7,546 bases of DNA from an uncultured Acidobacteriota bacterium. GTDB taxonomy: Bacteria > Acidobacteriota > Terriglobia > Terriglobales > Acidobacteriaceae. The position numbers and the translations under genes were made by a program. Under the pieces are notes generated by a model. The model was not told where the DNA came from and made no database searches. It worked only from the letters and a program-made list of their open reading frames with translations. Shown piece after piece: positions 1-6,202 of this stretch. Each line of letters starts with the position of its first letter. Position 1 is the first letter of the stretch. Where the stretch lies: assembly GCA_903932385.1 (NCBI GenBank), contig CAIZGA010000297.1:1-7546 (forward strand), read 5' to 3'.

Positions 1-245
1 CCGTACAGATGCACCGCATGTTTGCACCGCTGGACCAGGAAATTACCTGCAAGCGCATTGATTCCGGCAAGATGCTGCTGGACATTGCCCACCTCATCGA
101 CAACAAAACGGTGGAACGCTACCAGAACAAATACTCCTCCGCCATGCAGACGATGAAGGAGTGCCAGTTGCAGCTTTCCGGCCCGTGGCCGCCGTACCAC
201 TTTGTGCATCGCACGCAGACCAACAACAGCCAGCTGATGCACTAG
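1..245 (+). CDS. GvpL/GvpF-family gas vesicle protein, C-terminal end (5' truncated)
   Basis: The frame is open from the left edge (codons begin at base 3) to a TAG at 243-245, so only about the last 80 residues are present and the true start lies outside the window. The visible part has a helical stretch (MLLDIAHLIDNKTVERYQNK) followed by LSGPWPPYHFV. The GPWPPY(S/H/N)FV signature close to the C-terminus is the hallmark of the GvpL/GvpF family, accessory and minor structural proteins of gas vesicle assembly. The preceding 'LIDN..VERY' segment matches the family's usual 'LVD....F' strand and helix. A short polar tail (HRTQTNNSQLMH) follows. The gene ends about 6 bases before a strong hairpin terminator, so it is probably the last gene of its transcript. 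Whether other gvp genes lie upstream cannot be seen. L and F paralogues cannot be told apart from this fragment, so no symbol is given. Confidence 0.85.
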   Translation, partial: VQMHRMFAPLDQEITCKRIDSGKMLLDIAHLIDNKTVERYQNKYSSAMQTMKECQLQLSGPWPPYHFVHRTQTNNSQLMH

Positions 246-251
246 ACGAAT

Positions 252-312
252 CGCAGAATAAAAATTCAATGGCCCCGATGAGAATTCTCACCGGGGCCTG
301 AATTTTTCTGCG
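252..312. terminator. Bidirectional intrinsic terminator between convergent genes
   Basis: This is a near-perfect inverted repeat. The outer arms are CGCAGAAT (252-259) and TTCTGCG (306-312). Next come A-rich AAAATTCA and its partner TGAATTTTT. The GC stem is GGCCCCG (271-277) with CGGGGCC (292-298). The centre is a perfect 12-bp palindrome, TGAGAATTCTCA (279-290), separated from the GC stem only by an A/C mismatch (278/291). On both strands the GC stem is followed by a T run (AATTTTT on +, AATTTTTATT on -). It should therefore stop transcription from the gas vesicle gene on + and from pgsA on -, whose stop codons lie 6 and 7 bases away. Confidence 0.9.
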
Positions 313-319
313 GGAAACT

Positions 320-993
320 TTACTTGATCAACGCGTCCTGCGGCGTGGGGTTTTCGACGGCTTTTTTGCGGCGGCTCAGGACGAAGGGTTTGCGCTTGCG
401 GCTGGTCTCGCTGGCCTTGTCAATCTTGCGCCAGAAGCCAATGAAATAATCCACCGCAGAGATGGTGGAAACGACGGCGACCCAGTAGACGGCCATACGC
501 GCGATGAGCGACATGGAGATTGTCCAGTAGCCCAGCTCCACTGTGGCCAGCGGTGCGCGAGGATGGCAGCGGCCACGGAAACAATCTGCACGACAGTTTT
601 CAGTTTGCCAAGATCGCTGGCTTCAATGGTGAAGCCTTCACTACTGGCGATGGAACGCAGACCGCTGACCAGAAATTCGCGGCCGATGACCAGCACTGCA
701 ATCCACACCGGCACAATGTCTGGCGTGTAGGAGACAAGCGCGATATAGGTCGAGGCAATCAGCAGCTTGTCTGCCAACGGGTCCAGCAGAATGCCCATCG
801 TGGTGATTTGTCCGCGACGCCGAGCCAGGTAGCCGTCGAGCCCGTCGGTGGCCGAGGCCAGAATGAAGAGCGAGGCGGCAATCAATTCCGGGACGCCGTG
901 AACATCCCGCAGCGGGAAGCTGCGAGAGAGAATCCACAGCACCACGGGGATACAGAAAATACGGCTCAGCGTAATGGAATTGGGCAGATTCAT
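320..993 (-). pseudogene. pgsA: CDP-diacylglycerol-glycerol-3-phosphate 3-phosphatidyltransferase, frameshifted near 541
   Basis: PgsA is a membrane enzyme that joins CDP-diacylglycerol and sn-glycerol-3-phosphate, the committed step to phosphatidylglycerol. From ATG 993 (protein starts MNLPNSITLSRIF) the complete CDP-alcohol phosphatidyltransferase motif is visible: D50xxD53G54xxA57R58-x8-G67xxxD71xxxD75. An upstream ATG at 1047 adds an 18-residue non-hydrophobic stretch before the family-typical MNLPN start, so 993 is preferred. The frame is good through ...QIVSVAAAILAHRWPQ (to 541) and then turns into proline/serine-rich nonsense ending at 376. The missing C-terminus (LGYWTISMSLIARMAVYWVA..., with VSTISAVDYFIGFW) lies in the -1 frame from about 541 to a TAA at 320-322. 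One base appears to be missing around 535-545. With it restored, the protein would be about 224 residues with a basic tail, close to the family's normal length. pgsA is normally essential, so this may be a sequence error or a recent lesion. Confidence 0.88.
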
Positions 994-1120
994 TGGAAGA
1001 CAGCCTTGCCGCGGCAGCGCAAGGTCACGCAAGCAGAATACACGCAATGCGGCAGGTCGCGCTTTGCGATGATGGAAAACCCTTTATTTCTGCGGAAATT
1101 TGGAACAGAAGTGTTTGCGA

Positions 1121-1618
1121 TTACTGCGGCTTGGGCGCGTTGGGCAATTCCGGCACCTGAATCATTTCCAGGTCCTGGTCGGGGCGGAAGGTGAGTTTTT
1201 CCGCGTACCAGTTACCGTTAATTTCATACTCGCTGGCGTAGAGCGTGCCGCTGCCGTTGGAACCTTTGACTTCAATGGTCAGGTCTGCGTTGCCGGTGCC
1301 ATCCATATGGTCGTAAATATTGCCGCCGACAAAATATCCCACTTGTACTGACTGGCCCAGGTCCTGGCTGACGACTTTGTTGGCAAGCGCGAGGTTTACG
1401 GCGTGCTGCGTGGCGACGGAGTTGCGGAGATTGGCGAACATGACGAAACCGTAACCGGCACCGACGCCTGCAGAGACGAAGAGCAGAATCATCAGCGGCA
1501 CCCAGAGCTTGACCACCGGGCGGCCATAGGCCTTGTCAACAGCATTTGCAGCGACGTGTTTGGGCGCGATGCGGTGGCGTGCTGTCATCGTGGGTTGTAC
1601 GTTCACCAGAACACTCAT
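1121..1618 (-). CDS. Coa1-like single-TM membrane protein
   Basis: 165 residues. A basic, cytoplasmic-looking N-terminus of about 37 residues is followed by one strong membrane helix (about 38-60, LWVPLMILLFVSAGVGAGYG). An extracytoplasmic domain follows (about 68-148) with the pattern ALANKVVSQDLG...GYFVGGNI, then G-N-ADLTIEVKGSNGSGTLY and a final NWYAEKLTF strand. This layout is that of the Coa1 family (cytochrome oxidase assembly protein 1, Pfam Coa1), in which a helix carrying 'l..n..v...lG' precedes a small beta sheet ending 'G.Wy...l'. In mitochondria Coa1 helps cytochrome c oxidase assembly; the role of bacterial homologues is largely unknown and no oxidase gene is visible here. The tail (VPELPNAPKPQ) is proline-rich. 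ATG 1618 has GAGG 10 bases upstream (plus-strand CCTC at 1629-1632). An internal ATG at codon 11 is a weaker alternative. It lies 127 bp upstream of pgsA on the same strand. Confidence 0.72.
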   Translation of the reverse strand: MSVLVNVQPTMTARHRIAPKHVAANAVDKAYGRPVVKLWVPLMILLFVSAGVGAGYGFVMFANLRNSVATQHAVNLALANKVVSQDLGQSVQVGYFVGGNIYDHMDGTGNADLTIEVKGSNGSGTLYASEYEINGNWYAEKLTFRPDQDLEMIQVPELPNAPKPQ

Positions 1619-1717
1619 ACTACAACGACCTCATTACGCGATGCGGTTTTTATGGCTTATGTCTCAGGAAGTTTCTCTGCCCGGCACTCCGGCGCGGAGA
1701 ACTTCGCTTACGTCATT

Positions 1718-1723
1718 TATGAT
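1718..1723 (+). promoter_or_regulatory. Candidate -10 element for trpE, within the 116-bp divergent gap
   Basis: TATGAT matches the bacterial -10 consensus at five of six positions and ends 11 bases before the trpE ATG. No convincing -35 hexamer lies 16-18 bases upstream. If used, transcription would start only a few bases before the start codon. trpE also lacks a recognisable Shine-Dalgarno sequence, so the mRNA might be leaderless. The rest of the gap 1619-1734 must hold the promoter of the minus-strand Coa1-like gene. I see no leader peptide with tryptophan codons and no attenuator hairpin. Confidence 0.3.
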
Positions 1724-1734
1724 GAAGCACAGCC

Positions 1735-3285
1735 ATGCCAGATGCACTACCACTTCCGTCGTATGCCGATTTCAAGAAATTGGCCGCCGCGCACACGCTG
1801 GTGCCGGTCTACCGCACCCTGACGGCCGACCTGGAAACGCCGGTCTCCGCGTACCTGCGCGTGGCCGCCGCCGAGTCGCAGGCCTTTCTGCTGGAATCCG
1901 TGGAGGGCGGCGAAAAAGTGGGCCGGTACACCTTCATCGGCGTGCGCCCGTACAAAACACTGACCGCCTACGGCCAGCAGATTACGCTGGTGGAGACAGG
2001 CCGCAAGCCGGTGCGCTTTACCGGAGATATTTTTGCCGAGTTGAAGAAGCACCTCAGCGGACACACACCGGCCATTCTGCCGCAGCTGCCGCCGTTTACC
2101 GCCGGCGCCGTGGGGTTCTTTGCCTATGACGCGGTGCGGCTCATCGAAAAACTGCCGGAACTGGCTGCCGAAGAAGTTTCCGCACCGGATGCTTGCCTGA
2201 TGTTCTTCGATGAAGTGCTGGCCTTCGACCACGTGAAGAAACAGATCCATCTGGTGGTGACTGCGGACCTGACGCGTACTGCTCCGCGCGCCGCATACGC
2301 CGATGCCCGCAAACGGCTGGACCGGCTGGAACGCAAGCTGGCCGCACCGCTGCCGAAGCCGAAGCGGAAGAAGGTTCTTGGCAAACTGAAAATTAAACCG
2401 CGCACGGCGAAGGCTGCCTTTCTGCGAGCCGTAGAAAAAACGCGCGAGTATATTGCCGCCGGAGACATCTTCCAGTGCGTGCTCTCGCAACGATTCGACG
2501 TGACGCCGGAAGTGGACCCGTTTGCCATTTACCGCGCGCTGCGCATTGTGAACCCGTCTCCCTATATGTACTACCTGCGTTTTGGGATGGATGCGGCGGC
2601 GAACAAAAAGTCTGCGAAGAAAGCTGCAGCCGCGCAGAAAAATATTCCCGCGCACATTGTCGGCTCTTCGCCGGAGCTGCTGGTCCGCGTGCAGGGACGC
2701 AAGATTGAGTACCGGCCGATTGCCGGCAGCGCGCCGCGATCTGCCGATGAAGCGAAGGACCGCGAATTCGCCGAGCACATGCGCAATGATCCGAAAGAAA
2801 TTGCCGAGCATGTGATGCTGGTGGACCTGGGCCGCAACGACGTGGGACGCGTGAGCGAGTACGGCAGCGTGCGCGTGAAGGACCTGATGTTCATCGAGCG
2901 CTACTCGCACATCATGCATCTGGTGAGTTCGCTGGAAGGAACGCTGCGCCCCGAACTCACGCCGGTGGATGCCTTCCGCGCCTGCTTCCCCGCGGGCACG
3001 CTGAGCGGTGCGCCGAAGATTCGCGCCATGCAGATTATTGAAGAGCTGGAGCCGGCGCGACGCGGCGTCTACGGAGGTAGCGTTTTCTACGCCGATTTCA
3101 GCGGCAACTTTGATTCCTGCATCGCCATCCGCACGCTGTACATGCATGGCGAACCGGGCAAGGAACTCGGCCACGTGCAGTCCGGCGCCGGCATTGTTGC
3201 CGACTCTGTGCCGGAGAAGGAATTTGAGGAGTGCGTCAACAAGGCGCAGGCCGTCATGCGCGCCATTGAAGCCGCACGAGGGTAA
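1735..3285 (+). CDS. trpE: Anthranilate synthase component I
   Basis: TrpE, 516 residues, makes anthranilate from chorismate, using ammonia delivered by TrpG. The N-terminal domain (about 15-200) contains LLES (52-55), the element that forms the tryptophan feedback site in characterised TrpE enzymes, then GGEKVGRYTFIG. The chorismate-binding domain (about 225-510) has AGDIFQCVLSQRF, SSPELLVR, PIAGS (328-332), EHVMLVDLGRNDVGR (about 357-371), RYSHIMHLVS with His395, FPAGTLSGAPKIRAM and VQSGAGIVADS (481-491), then EFEE. Alanine in PIAG, rather than the lysine of PIKG, favours TrpE over the aminodeoxychorismate synthase PabB. Oddities: a Lys/Arg-rich linker (about 207-226), a Lys/Ala-rich insert (about 285-305) just before the IVGSSPELL strand, and GSAPRS where GTRPRG is usual. 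ATG 1735 is the start that fits the family N-terminus and has no clear ribosome binding site. The next gene begins 5 bases after the stop. Confidence 0.97.
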   Translation: MPDALPLPSYADFKKLAAAHTLVPVYRTLTADLETPVSAYLRVAAAESQAFLLESVEGGEKVGRYTFIGVRPYKTLTAYGQQITLVETGRKPVRFTGDIFAELKKHLSGHTPAILPQLPPFTAGAVGFFAYDAVRLIEKLPELAAEEVSAPDACLMFFDEVLAFDHVKKQIHLVVTADLTRTAPRAAYADARKRLDRLERKLAAPLPKPKRKKVLGKLKIKPRTAKAAFLRAVEKTREYIAAGDIFQCVLSQRFDVTPEVDPFAIYRALRIVNPSPYMYYLRFGMDAAANKKSAKKAAAAQKNIPAHIVGSSPELLVRVQGRKIEYRPIAGSAPRSADEAKDREFAEHMRNDPKEIAEHVMLVDLGRNDVGRVSEYGSVRVKDLMFIERYSHIMHLVSSLEGTLRPELTPVDAFRACFPAGTLSGAPKIRAMQIIEELEPARRGVYGGSVFYADFSGNFDSCIAIRTLYMHGEPGKELGHVQSGAGIVADSVPEKEFEECVNKAQAVMRAIEAARG

Positions 3286-3290
3286 ATCCT

Positions 3291-3950
3291 ATGAACAGAA
3301 TTTCAATATTTCGCATTCACAATAAATTGTGGATATGCGCTGCAACAGCGTTGTTGTTATTTATTCCCATTCATTCATGCATCAGTATTGCGGAATCGAT
3401 TGCGCCCATCAGCCTTTCGGATTTATTCAATAAGTTTTCTGATGACGTTGTCATTGTTCATGTGATTTCGGCTGATGAAGAACATTATGAAATTCCAGAT
3501 AGTGGCGGCTTCATGCTCGACGTTTGTAAAGTAAAAACCATTCAATCGTTCAAAGGTCCGCATCATAAAGATGATGTTTTTTACATCTCTGGATGTTCCA
3601 CGATGGCAATTGGTAGTGACTATCTGTTCTTTTCTAGATTTTCCGCACCACTCAATCCCATGCCAGGAAAAACAATTGGCAGTTACGGACGCATAGAACG
3701 TCCCGAAGAGTGGAGTGACGTTGGTTATGGGTTAATGCCAATTGAATATATGTGCGTGTTTGATGGCAAGGAAATCTCGCAACAATGCGACTATGGTGTC
3801 AATCTTAATAAGGATCAAATTCTGTTGCCAGCCAATCTGAAATCGTTCCCACAAGAACCAACAGCAGAGACTAACTATCACAGTTGGGTAAGAAAATCTG
3901 ACATGCTTGAAGTATTAATTGAATTGCAGGAGAAGGCGCTCACGAAATGA
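3291..3950 (+). CDS. AT-rich secreted protein of unknown function, possibly NTR/TIMP-like
   Basis: 219 residues, not firmly recognised. The N-terminus is a classical export signal: basic MNRISIFRIHNK, hydrophobic LWICAATALLLFIPI, then a likely cleavage region HSCISIA/ES (about 28-36). Cys30 could be a lipidation site, but His at -2 makes a poor lipobox. The mature part has DDVVIVHVISADEE, then CKVKTIQSFKGP, DDVFYISGCSTMAIGSDYLFFS. This order ('V..G.V', 'f.V...fKG', 'C....G..YL.F') resembles the OB-like NTR/TIMP fold of bacterial secreted proteins; the assignment is a guess from pattern. Conserved-looking cysteines include those in DVCKVK, SGCST, YMCVF and QQCDY. Base and codon use are much AT-richer than trpE and the flavin reductase-like gene on either side, suggesting separate origin. 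GAGGG (3278-3282) lies 8 bases before the start, inside the end of trpE. The stop overlaps the next start (ATGA, 3947-3950), so it is translated as part of this run. Confidence 0.85.
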   Translation: MNRISIFRIHNKLWICAATALLLFIPIHSCISIAESIAPISLSDLFNKFSDDVVIVHVISADEEHYEIPDSGGFMLDVCKVKTIQSFKGPHHKDDVFYISGCSTMAIGSDYLFFSRFSAPLNPMPGKTIGSYGRIERPEEWSDVGYGLMPIEYMCVFDGKEISQQCDYGVNLNKDQILLPANLKSFPQEPTAETNYHSWVRKSDMLEVLIELQEKALTK

Positions 3951-4576
3951 TTCCCACCAGCGATTTTGATTTTGAGACGCTCGACAGTAAATCGGCATAC
4001 AAGCTGATGACGTCGCTGATTGTGCCGCGGCCCATTGCGTGGGTGACGACGCGGAGCAAGGCCGGCGTGGTGAACGCTGCGCCGTTTTCCTTCTTCAACG
4101 CGGTGGGTGCGACGCCGCCGACCATTGTGCTGGGGCTGGCGTTGCGCGAGGGCAAGCTGAAGGACACGACGCAGAACCTGATGGATTCTGGCGAGCTGGT
4201 GGTGCACGTGGTCACCGAACCGCTGGCGGAGGCGATGAACCTGAGCTCCGCCGACGCGCCGCCGGAAGTGAGTGAAGCGGAGCTGGCCGGGCTGGAGCTG
4301 CTGCCGTGCACGAAGGTTTCCGTGCCGCGCATTGCCGCATCACCCGCCGCGTTTGAGTGCCGGACGACACACATCCTCGACATCGGCGCGGGACAGCGGC
4401 TGATTGTGGCGCAGATTGTGGCCGCGCACATCCACGACGACGCGTTTGAAGACCGCGAGCGGCTGCACATCGCGGTGGAGAAGCTGAAGATTATCGGCCG
4501 CATGCAGGGCGCCGCCGGCTACACCCGCACGGACGGATATTTTGAAATCGCACGCCCGCACTGGCCGCTGAAGTAA
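3947..4576 (+). CDS. Flavin reductase-like FMN-binding protein
   Basis: 209 residues of the flavin reductase-like, FMN-binding split-barrel family (Pfam Flavin_Reduct). The evidence is [12 protein letters not shown] (about 24-35), [20 protein letters not shown] (about 43-62, the FMN phosphate-binding region), [17 protein letters not shown] (about 74-90) and the closing [20 protein letters not shown] (about 185-204). Proteins of this kind bind FMN as dimers and act as flavin reductases or small oxidoreductases. The substrate cannot be read from sequence. PRPIAW(V/I) is typical of the DIM6/NTAB branch rather than of two-component monooxygenase reductases. The ATG overlaps the preceding stop by four bases, and AGGAGAAGG (3928-3936) provides a strong ribosome binding site. 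It is GC-rich like trpE and trpG, so it probably belongs to the native cluster. No obvious link to tryptophan synthesis is known to me. Confidence 0.92.
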   Translation: MIPTSDFDFETLDSKSAYKLMTSLIVPRPIAWVTTRSKAGVVNAAPFSFFNAVGATPPTIVLGLALREGKLKDTTQNLMDSGELVVHVVTEPLAEAMNLSSADAPPEVSEAELAGLELLPCTKVSVPRIAASPAAFECRTTHILDIGAGQRLIVAQIVAAHIHDDAFEDRERLHIAVEKLKIIGRMQGAAGYTRTDGYFEIARPHWPLK

Positions 4577-4584
4577 CCGGCATC

Positions 4585-4590
4585 TACAAT
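4585..4590 (+). promoter_or_regulatory. Candidate -10 element for trpG
   Basis: TACAAT (five of six matches to TATAAT) lies in the 23-base gap between the flavin reductase-like gene and trpG and ends 9 bases before the trpG ATG. No good -35 is visible; the expected position falls within coding sequence. trpG has at best a weak AGAG ribosome site. A start of transcription here would give a nearly leaderless trpG message. Read-through from upstream is equally possible. Confidence 0.28.
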
Positions 4591-4599
4591 AGAGCCACG

Positions 4600-5199
4600 A
4601 TGATTTTCGTTTTGGACAACTACGATTCCTTCACCTTCAACCTTGTCCAGTACCTGGGCGAGCTGGGGGCGGAGGTCGAGGTGCGCCGCAATGACGAAAT
4701 CACACCGGAAGAAATTGACGCGATGAAGCCAGCGGGCATCGTGATTTCTCCCGGCCCCTGCACGCCGCAGGAAGCGGGCATCAGCATACCGCTGATCCAA
4801 TATTTTGCGAAGGTGATGCAGGAGAGCAACGGCGCGCGACGCGTTCCGCTGCTGGGCGTGTGCCTGGGGCACCAGGCCATCGGCGCGGCCTTCGGCGGCA
4901 ATGTGATTCGCGCACCCAAGCTGATGCACGCCAAGACCAGCGAAGTGGACCACGACGGCACCCCAATTTTTTACGGCCTGCCCAACCCGATGACCTGCAC
5001 GCGCTACCACTCGCTGATTGTGGATTCGCATAACCTGCCGGCGTCGCTGGAAGTTTCTGCGCGCACCACTGAGCCGACCGGATCCATCATCATGGGCCTG
5101 CGCCACCGCGAGCTGCCGATTGAAGGCGTACAGTTTCATCCGGAAAGCGTGCTGACGAGCGACGGCAAACGGCTGATGGAAAATTTCCTCAAGCTTTAA
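4600..5199 (+). CDS. trpG: Anthranilate synthase component II (glutamine amidotransferase)
   Basis: 199 residues, the full usual length for a stand-alone class I glutamine amidotransferase subunit. It opens [21 protein letters not shown], typical of TrpG/Pab[12 protein letters not shown] (50-60) forms the oxyanion loop. The nucleophile Cys88 sits in [10 protein letters not shown], and the rest of the catalytic triad is His180 and Glu182 in [10 protein letters not shown]. It hydrolyses glutamine and channels ammonia to TrpE. In many bacteria a single such protein also serves PabB in folate synthesis. No pabB is visible, so a shared role cannot be excluded. trpE lies 1.3 kb upstream on the same strand, separated by two unrelated genes. 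The next gene begins 7 bases after the stop, so co-transcription is likely. Confidence 0.96.
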   Translation: MIFVLDNYDSFTFNLVQYLGELGAEVEVRRNDEITPEEIDAMKPAGIVISPGPCTPQEAGISIPLIQYFAKVMQESNGARRVPLLGVCLGHQAIGAAFGGNVIRAPKLMHAKTSEVDHDGTPIFYGLPNPMTCTRYHSLIVDSHNLPASLEVSARTTEPTGSIIMGLRHRELPIEGVQFHPESVLTSDGKRLMENFLKL

Positions 5200-5206
5200 A
5201 TTCTTC

Positions 5207-6061
5207 ATGAAGATCACACTCCATATCGCGCTTGCTGCTGTGCTGGTTACGCAGGCACAGGCACAGATGCCGATTGGCAGTGTGGCCTCGGCCGATGCCG
5301 ACGTGAGCCCCACACCGCAGATTGCCGCGGGCAAAGCGTTGCTGCCCGCGACGAGCACCATCACCGCGCATGACCACACTGCCGAAGTGAGTTTGGAACG
5401 GCACGGGCTGGTGATGGTTTGCGCGACCACCGCGTTACATGTGACCGATTCGCAGCAGGCCGATGGTCCGCTGATGCTATCGATGGACCGCGGTGCGCTG
5501 GAACTTCGCATCACCGCGCACACCGGCGACGTGCTGCTGACGCCCGACCTGCGCATTGAAGCTGACGATACGGGATCGCTCTCGCTGGCGCTGCGTGTGG
5601 CGCGCAACGGCGACACCTGCGTGGACAATCGCGACACCGGCAACAACGCGCCCACGCTGCACATCCATTCGCAATTCGGCGACGGCGAATATCTGGTCCG
5701 TCCCGGCCAGCATGTTTTGTTCAACGGCGGCAATCTGCATGAAGTGGTGGACAATGAAACGACTCCGTGCGGCTGTCCGCAAAATGCCGCCGGTCTGATT
5801 GCCGATGCCGCGCAAAGCCCCGCTGCCGCCGCCAATGCGAAGAAGTTTCCCTTCCCGCTGGCGCAGAGTGAAGGCCTGGCGCCGACGCCCGCGCCCAAGC
5901 CCACAGCGCCCGGCGAAACGCAGGTCACCATCAACGCGAACATGAGTTATGACGGCAGCCATCCCACCACGCCGGTAGCTCCGCCGCCGCTGCCTCCGCA
6001 AAAACGCAGCTTCTTTGCCGGCGTCAGCCACTTCTTCAAACATCTTTTCGGCAAAGAATAA
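5207..6061 (+). CDS. Secreted protein of unknown function with Pro-rich C-terminal part, possibly FecR-like
   Basis: 284 residues. A short signal peptide (MKITLHIALAAVLVTQAQA) ends in AQA, with cleavage expected after residue 19. The central region (about 55-190) is beta-rich. GPLMLSMDRGALELR followed by DVLLTPDLRIEAD and RPGQHVLFNGG recalls the 'l.l..G..e' repeats of FecR-type domains, but I cannot name the family with certainty. Cysteines are at 72, 138, 188 and 190; the last two form a CGC-P motif after VVDNETTP. The region 200-265 is rich in Ala and Pro (APTPAPKPTAP, VAPPPLPP) and looks disordered. The tail from about 266 (KRSFFAGVSHFFKHLFGKE) is basic and aromatic and could form an amphipathic membrane-binding helix. 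Its PPP and PPLPP runs would need EF-P, which is encoded next. The start is 7 bases after the trpG stop with no clear ribosome site. Confidence 0.85.
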   Translation: MKITLHIALAAVLVTQAQAQMPIGSVASADADVSPTPQIAAGKALLPATSTITAHDHTAEVSLERHGLVMVCATTALHVTDSQQADGPLMLSMDRGALELRITAHTGDVLLTPDLRIEADDTGSLSLALRVARNGDTCVDNRDTGNNAPTLHIHSQFGDGEYLVRPGQHVLFNGGNLHEVVDNETTPCGCPQNAAGLIADAAQSPAAAANAKKFPFPLAQSEGLAPTPAPKPTAPGETQVTINANMSYDGSHPTTPVAPPPLPPQKRSFFAGVSHFFKHLFGKE

Positions 6062-6118
6062 TTCGCGAACGCGAAGCCGCTACTGCCTACGGAGTCGATG
6101 CGGCATCTTCGCCGACTC
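6062..6118 (+). repeat. Two small inverted repeats after the secreted-protein gene; weak terminator candidate
   Basis: Directly after the stop lies a perfect short hairpin, TTCGCG-AA-CGCGAA (6062-6075). It is followed by GAGTCG (6092-6097) pairing with CGACTC (6113-6118) around a loop that itself contains ATGCGGCAT. Neither is followed by a T run, so they are not convincing intrinsic terminators. They may help separate the trp run from efp or act in a Rho-dependent way. The remainder of the 141-base gap 6062-6202 holds only the efp promoter candidate and ribosome site. Confidence 0.35.
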
Positions 6119-6134
6119 TTCGCATCCGGTGGGA

Positions 6135-6140
6135 TACAAT
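6135..6140 (+). promoter_or_regulatory. Candidate -10 element for efp
   Basis: TACAAT within GGGATACAATCG fits five of six -10 positions and would give an mRNA leader of about 55-60 bases before the efp start. No good -35 hexamer is seen at 16-18 bases upstream. The same TACAAT hexamer precedes trpG. Confidence 0.35.
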
Positions 6141-6188
6141 CGTAAGGTTGGCGCACGAGCGCCAGAATCCACAATCAGCAGTCATTGC

Positions 6189-6194
6189 AAGGAG
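6189..6194 (+). promoter_or_regulatory. efp ribosome binding site
   Basis: AAGGAG, eight bases before ATG 6203. It fixes the start at MAIPATQMRPG. A TTG in frame at 6185 lies upstream of and overlaps this site, so it is not the start. Confidence 0.85.
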
Positions 6195-6202
6195 TTTTCC
6201 CT

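Noticed and set aside
530..560. Programmed -1 frameshift in pgsA
   Set aside because: No slippery heptamer or following strong stem was seen at the junction, and PgsA is not known to use recoding; a missing base is simpler.
520..1194. Plus-strand open frame opposite pgsA
   Set aside because: The CDP-alcohol phosphatidyltransferase motif on the minus strand is decisive; the plus-strand product resembles nothing.
1619..1734. Tryptophan attenuator or T-box before trpE
   Set aside because: The gap is only 116 bases, with no leader peptide rich in Trp codons, no terminator hairpin with a T run and no T-box-like sequence.
1747..3174. Long open frame on the minus strand, opposite trpE (475 codons)
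   Set aside because: It is His/Arg-rich with no recognisable motif and lies wholly antisense to a certain trpE; it is a by-product of GC-rich codon use.
3376..3390. Lipoprotein signal at Cys30 of the AT-rich secreted protein
   Set aside because: The residues before the cysteine are Ile-His-Ser; His at -2 does not fit the lipobox, so ordinary signal peptidase cleavage is preferred.
4519..5943. Long minus-strand open frame (474 codons) opposite trpG and the secreted-protein gene
   Set aside because: Low-complexity, Arg/Ala/Ser-rich translation spanning two real genes on the other strand, with no ribosome site or domain.
6092..6118. Intrinsic terminator after the secreted-protein gene
   Set aside because: The six-base stem has a long loop and no T run, so it is listed only as a weak inverted repeat.
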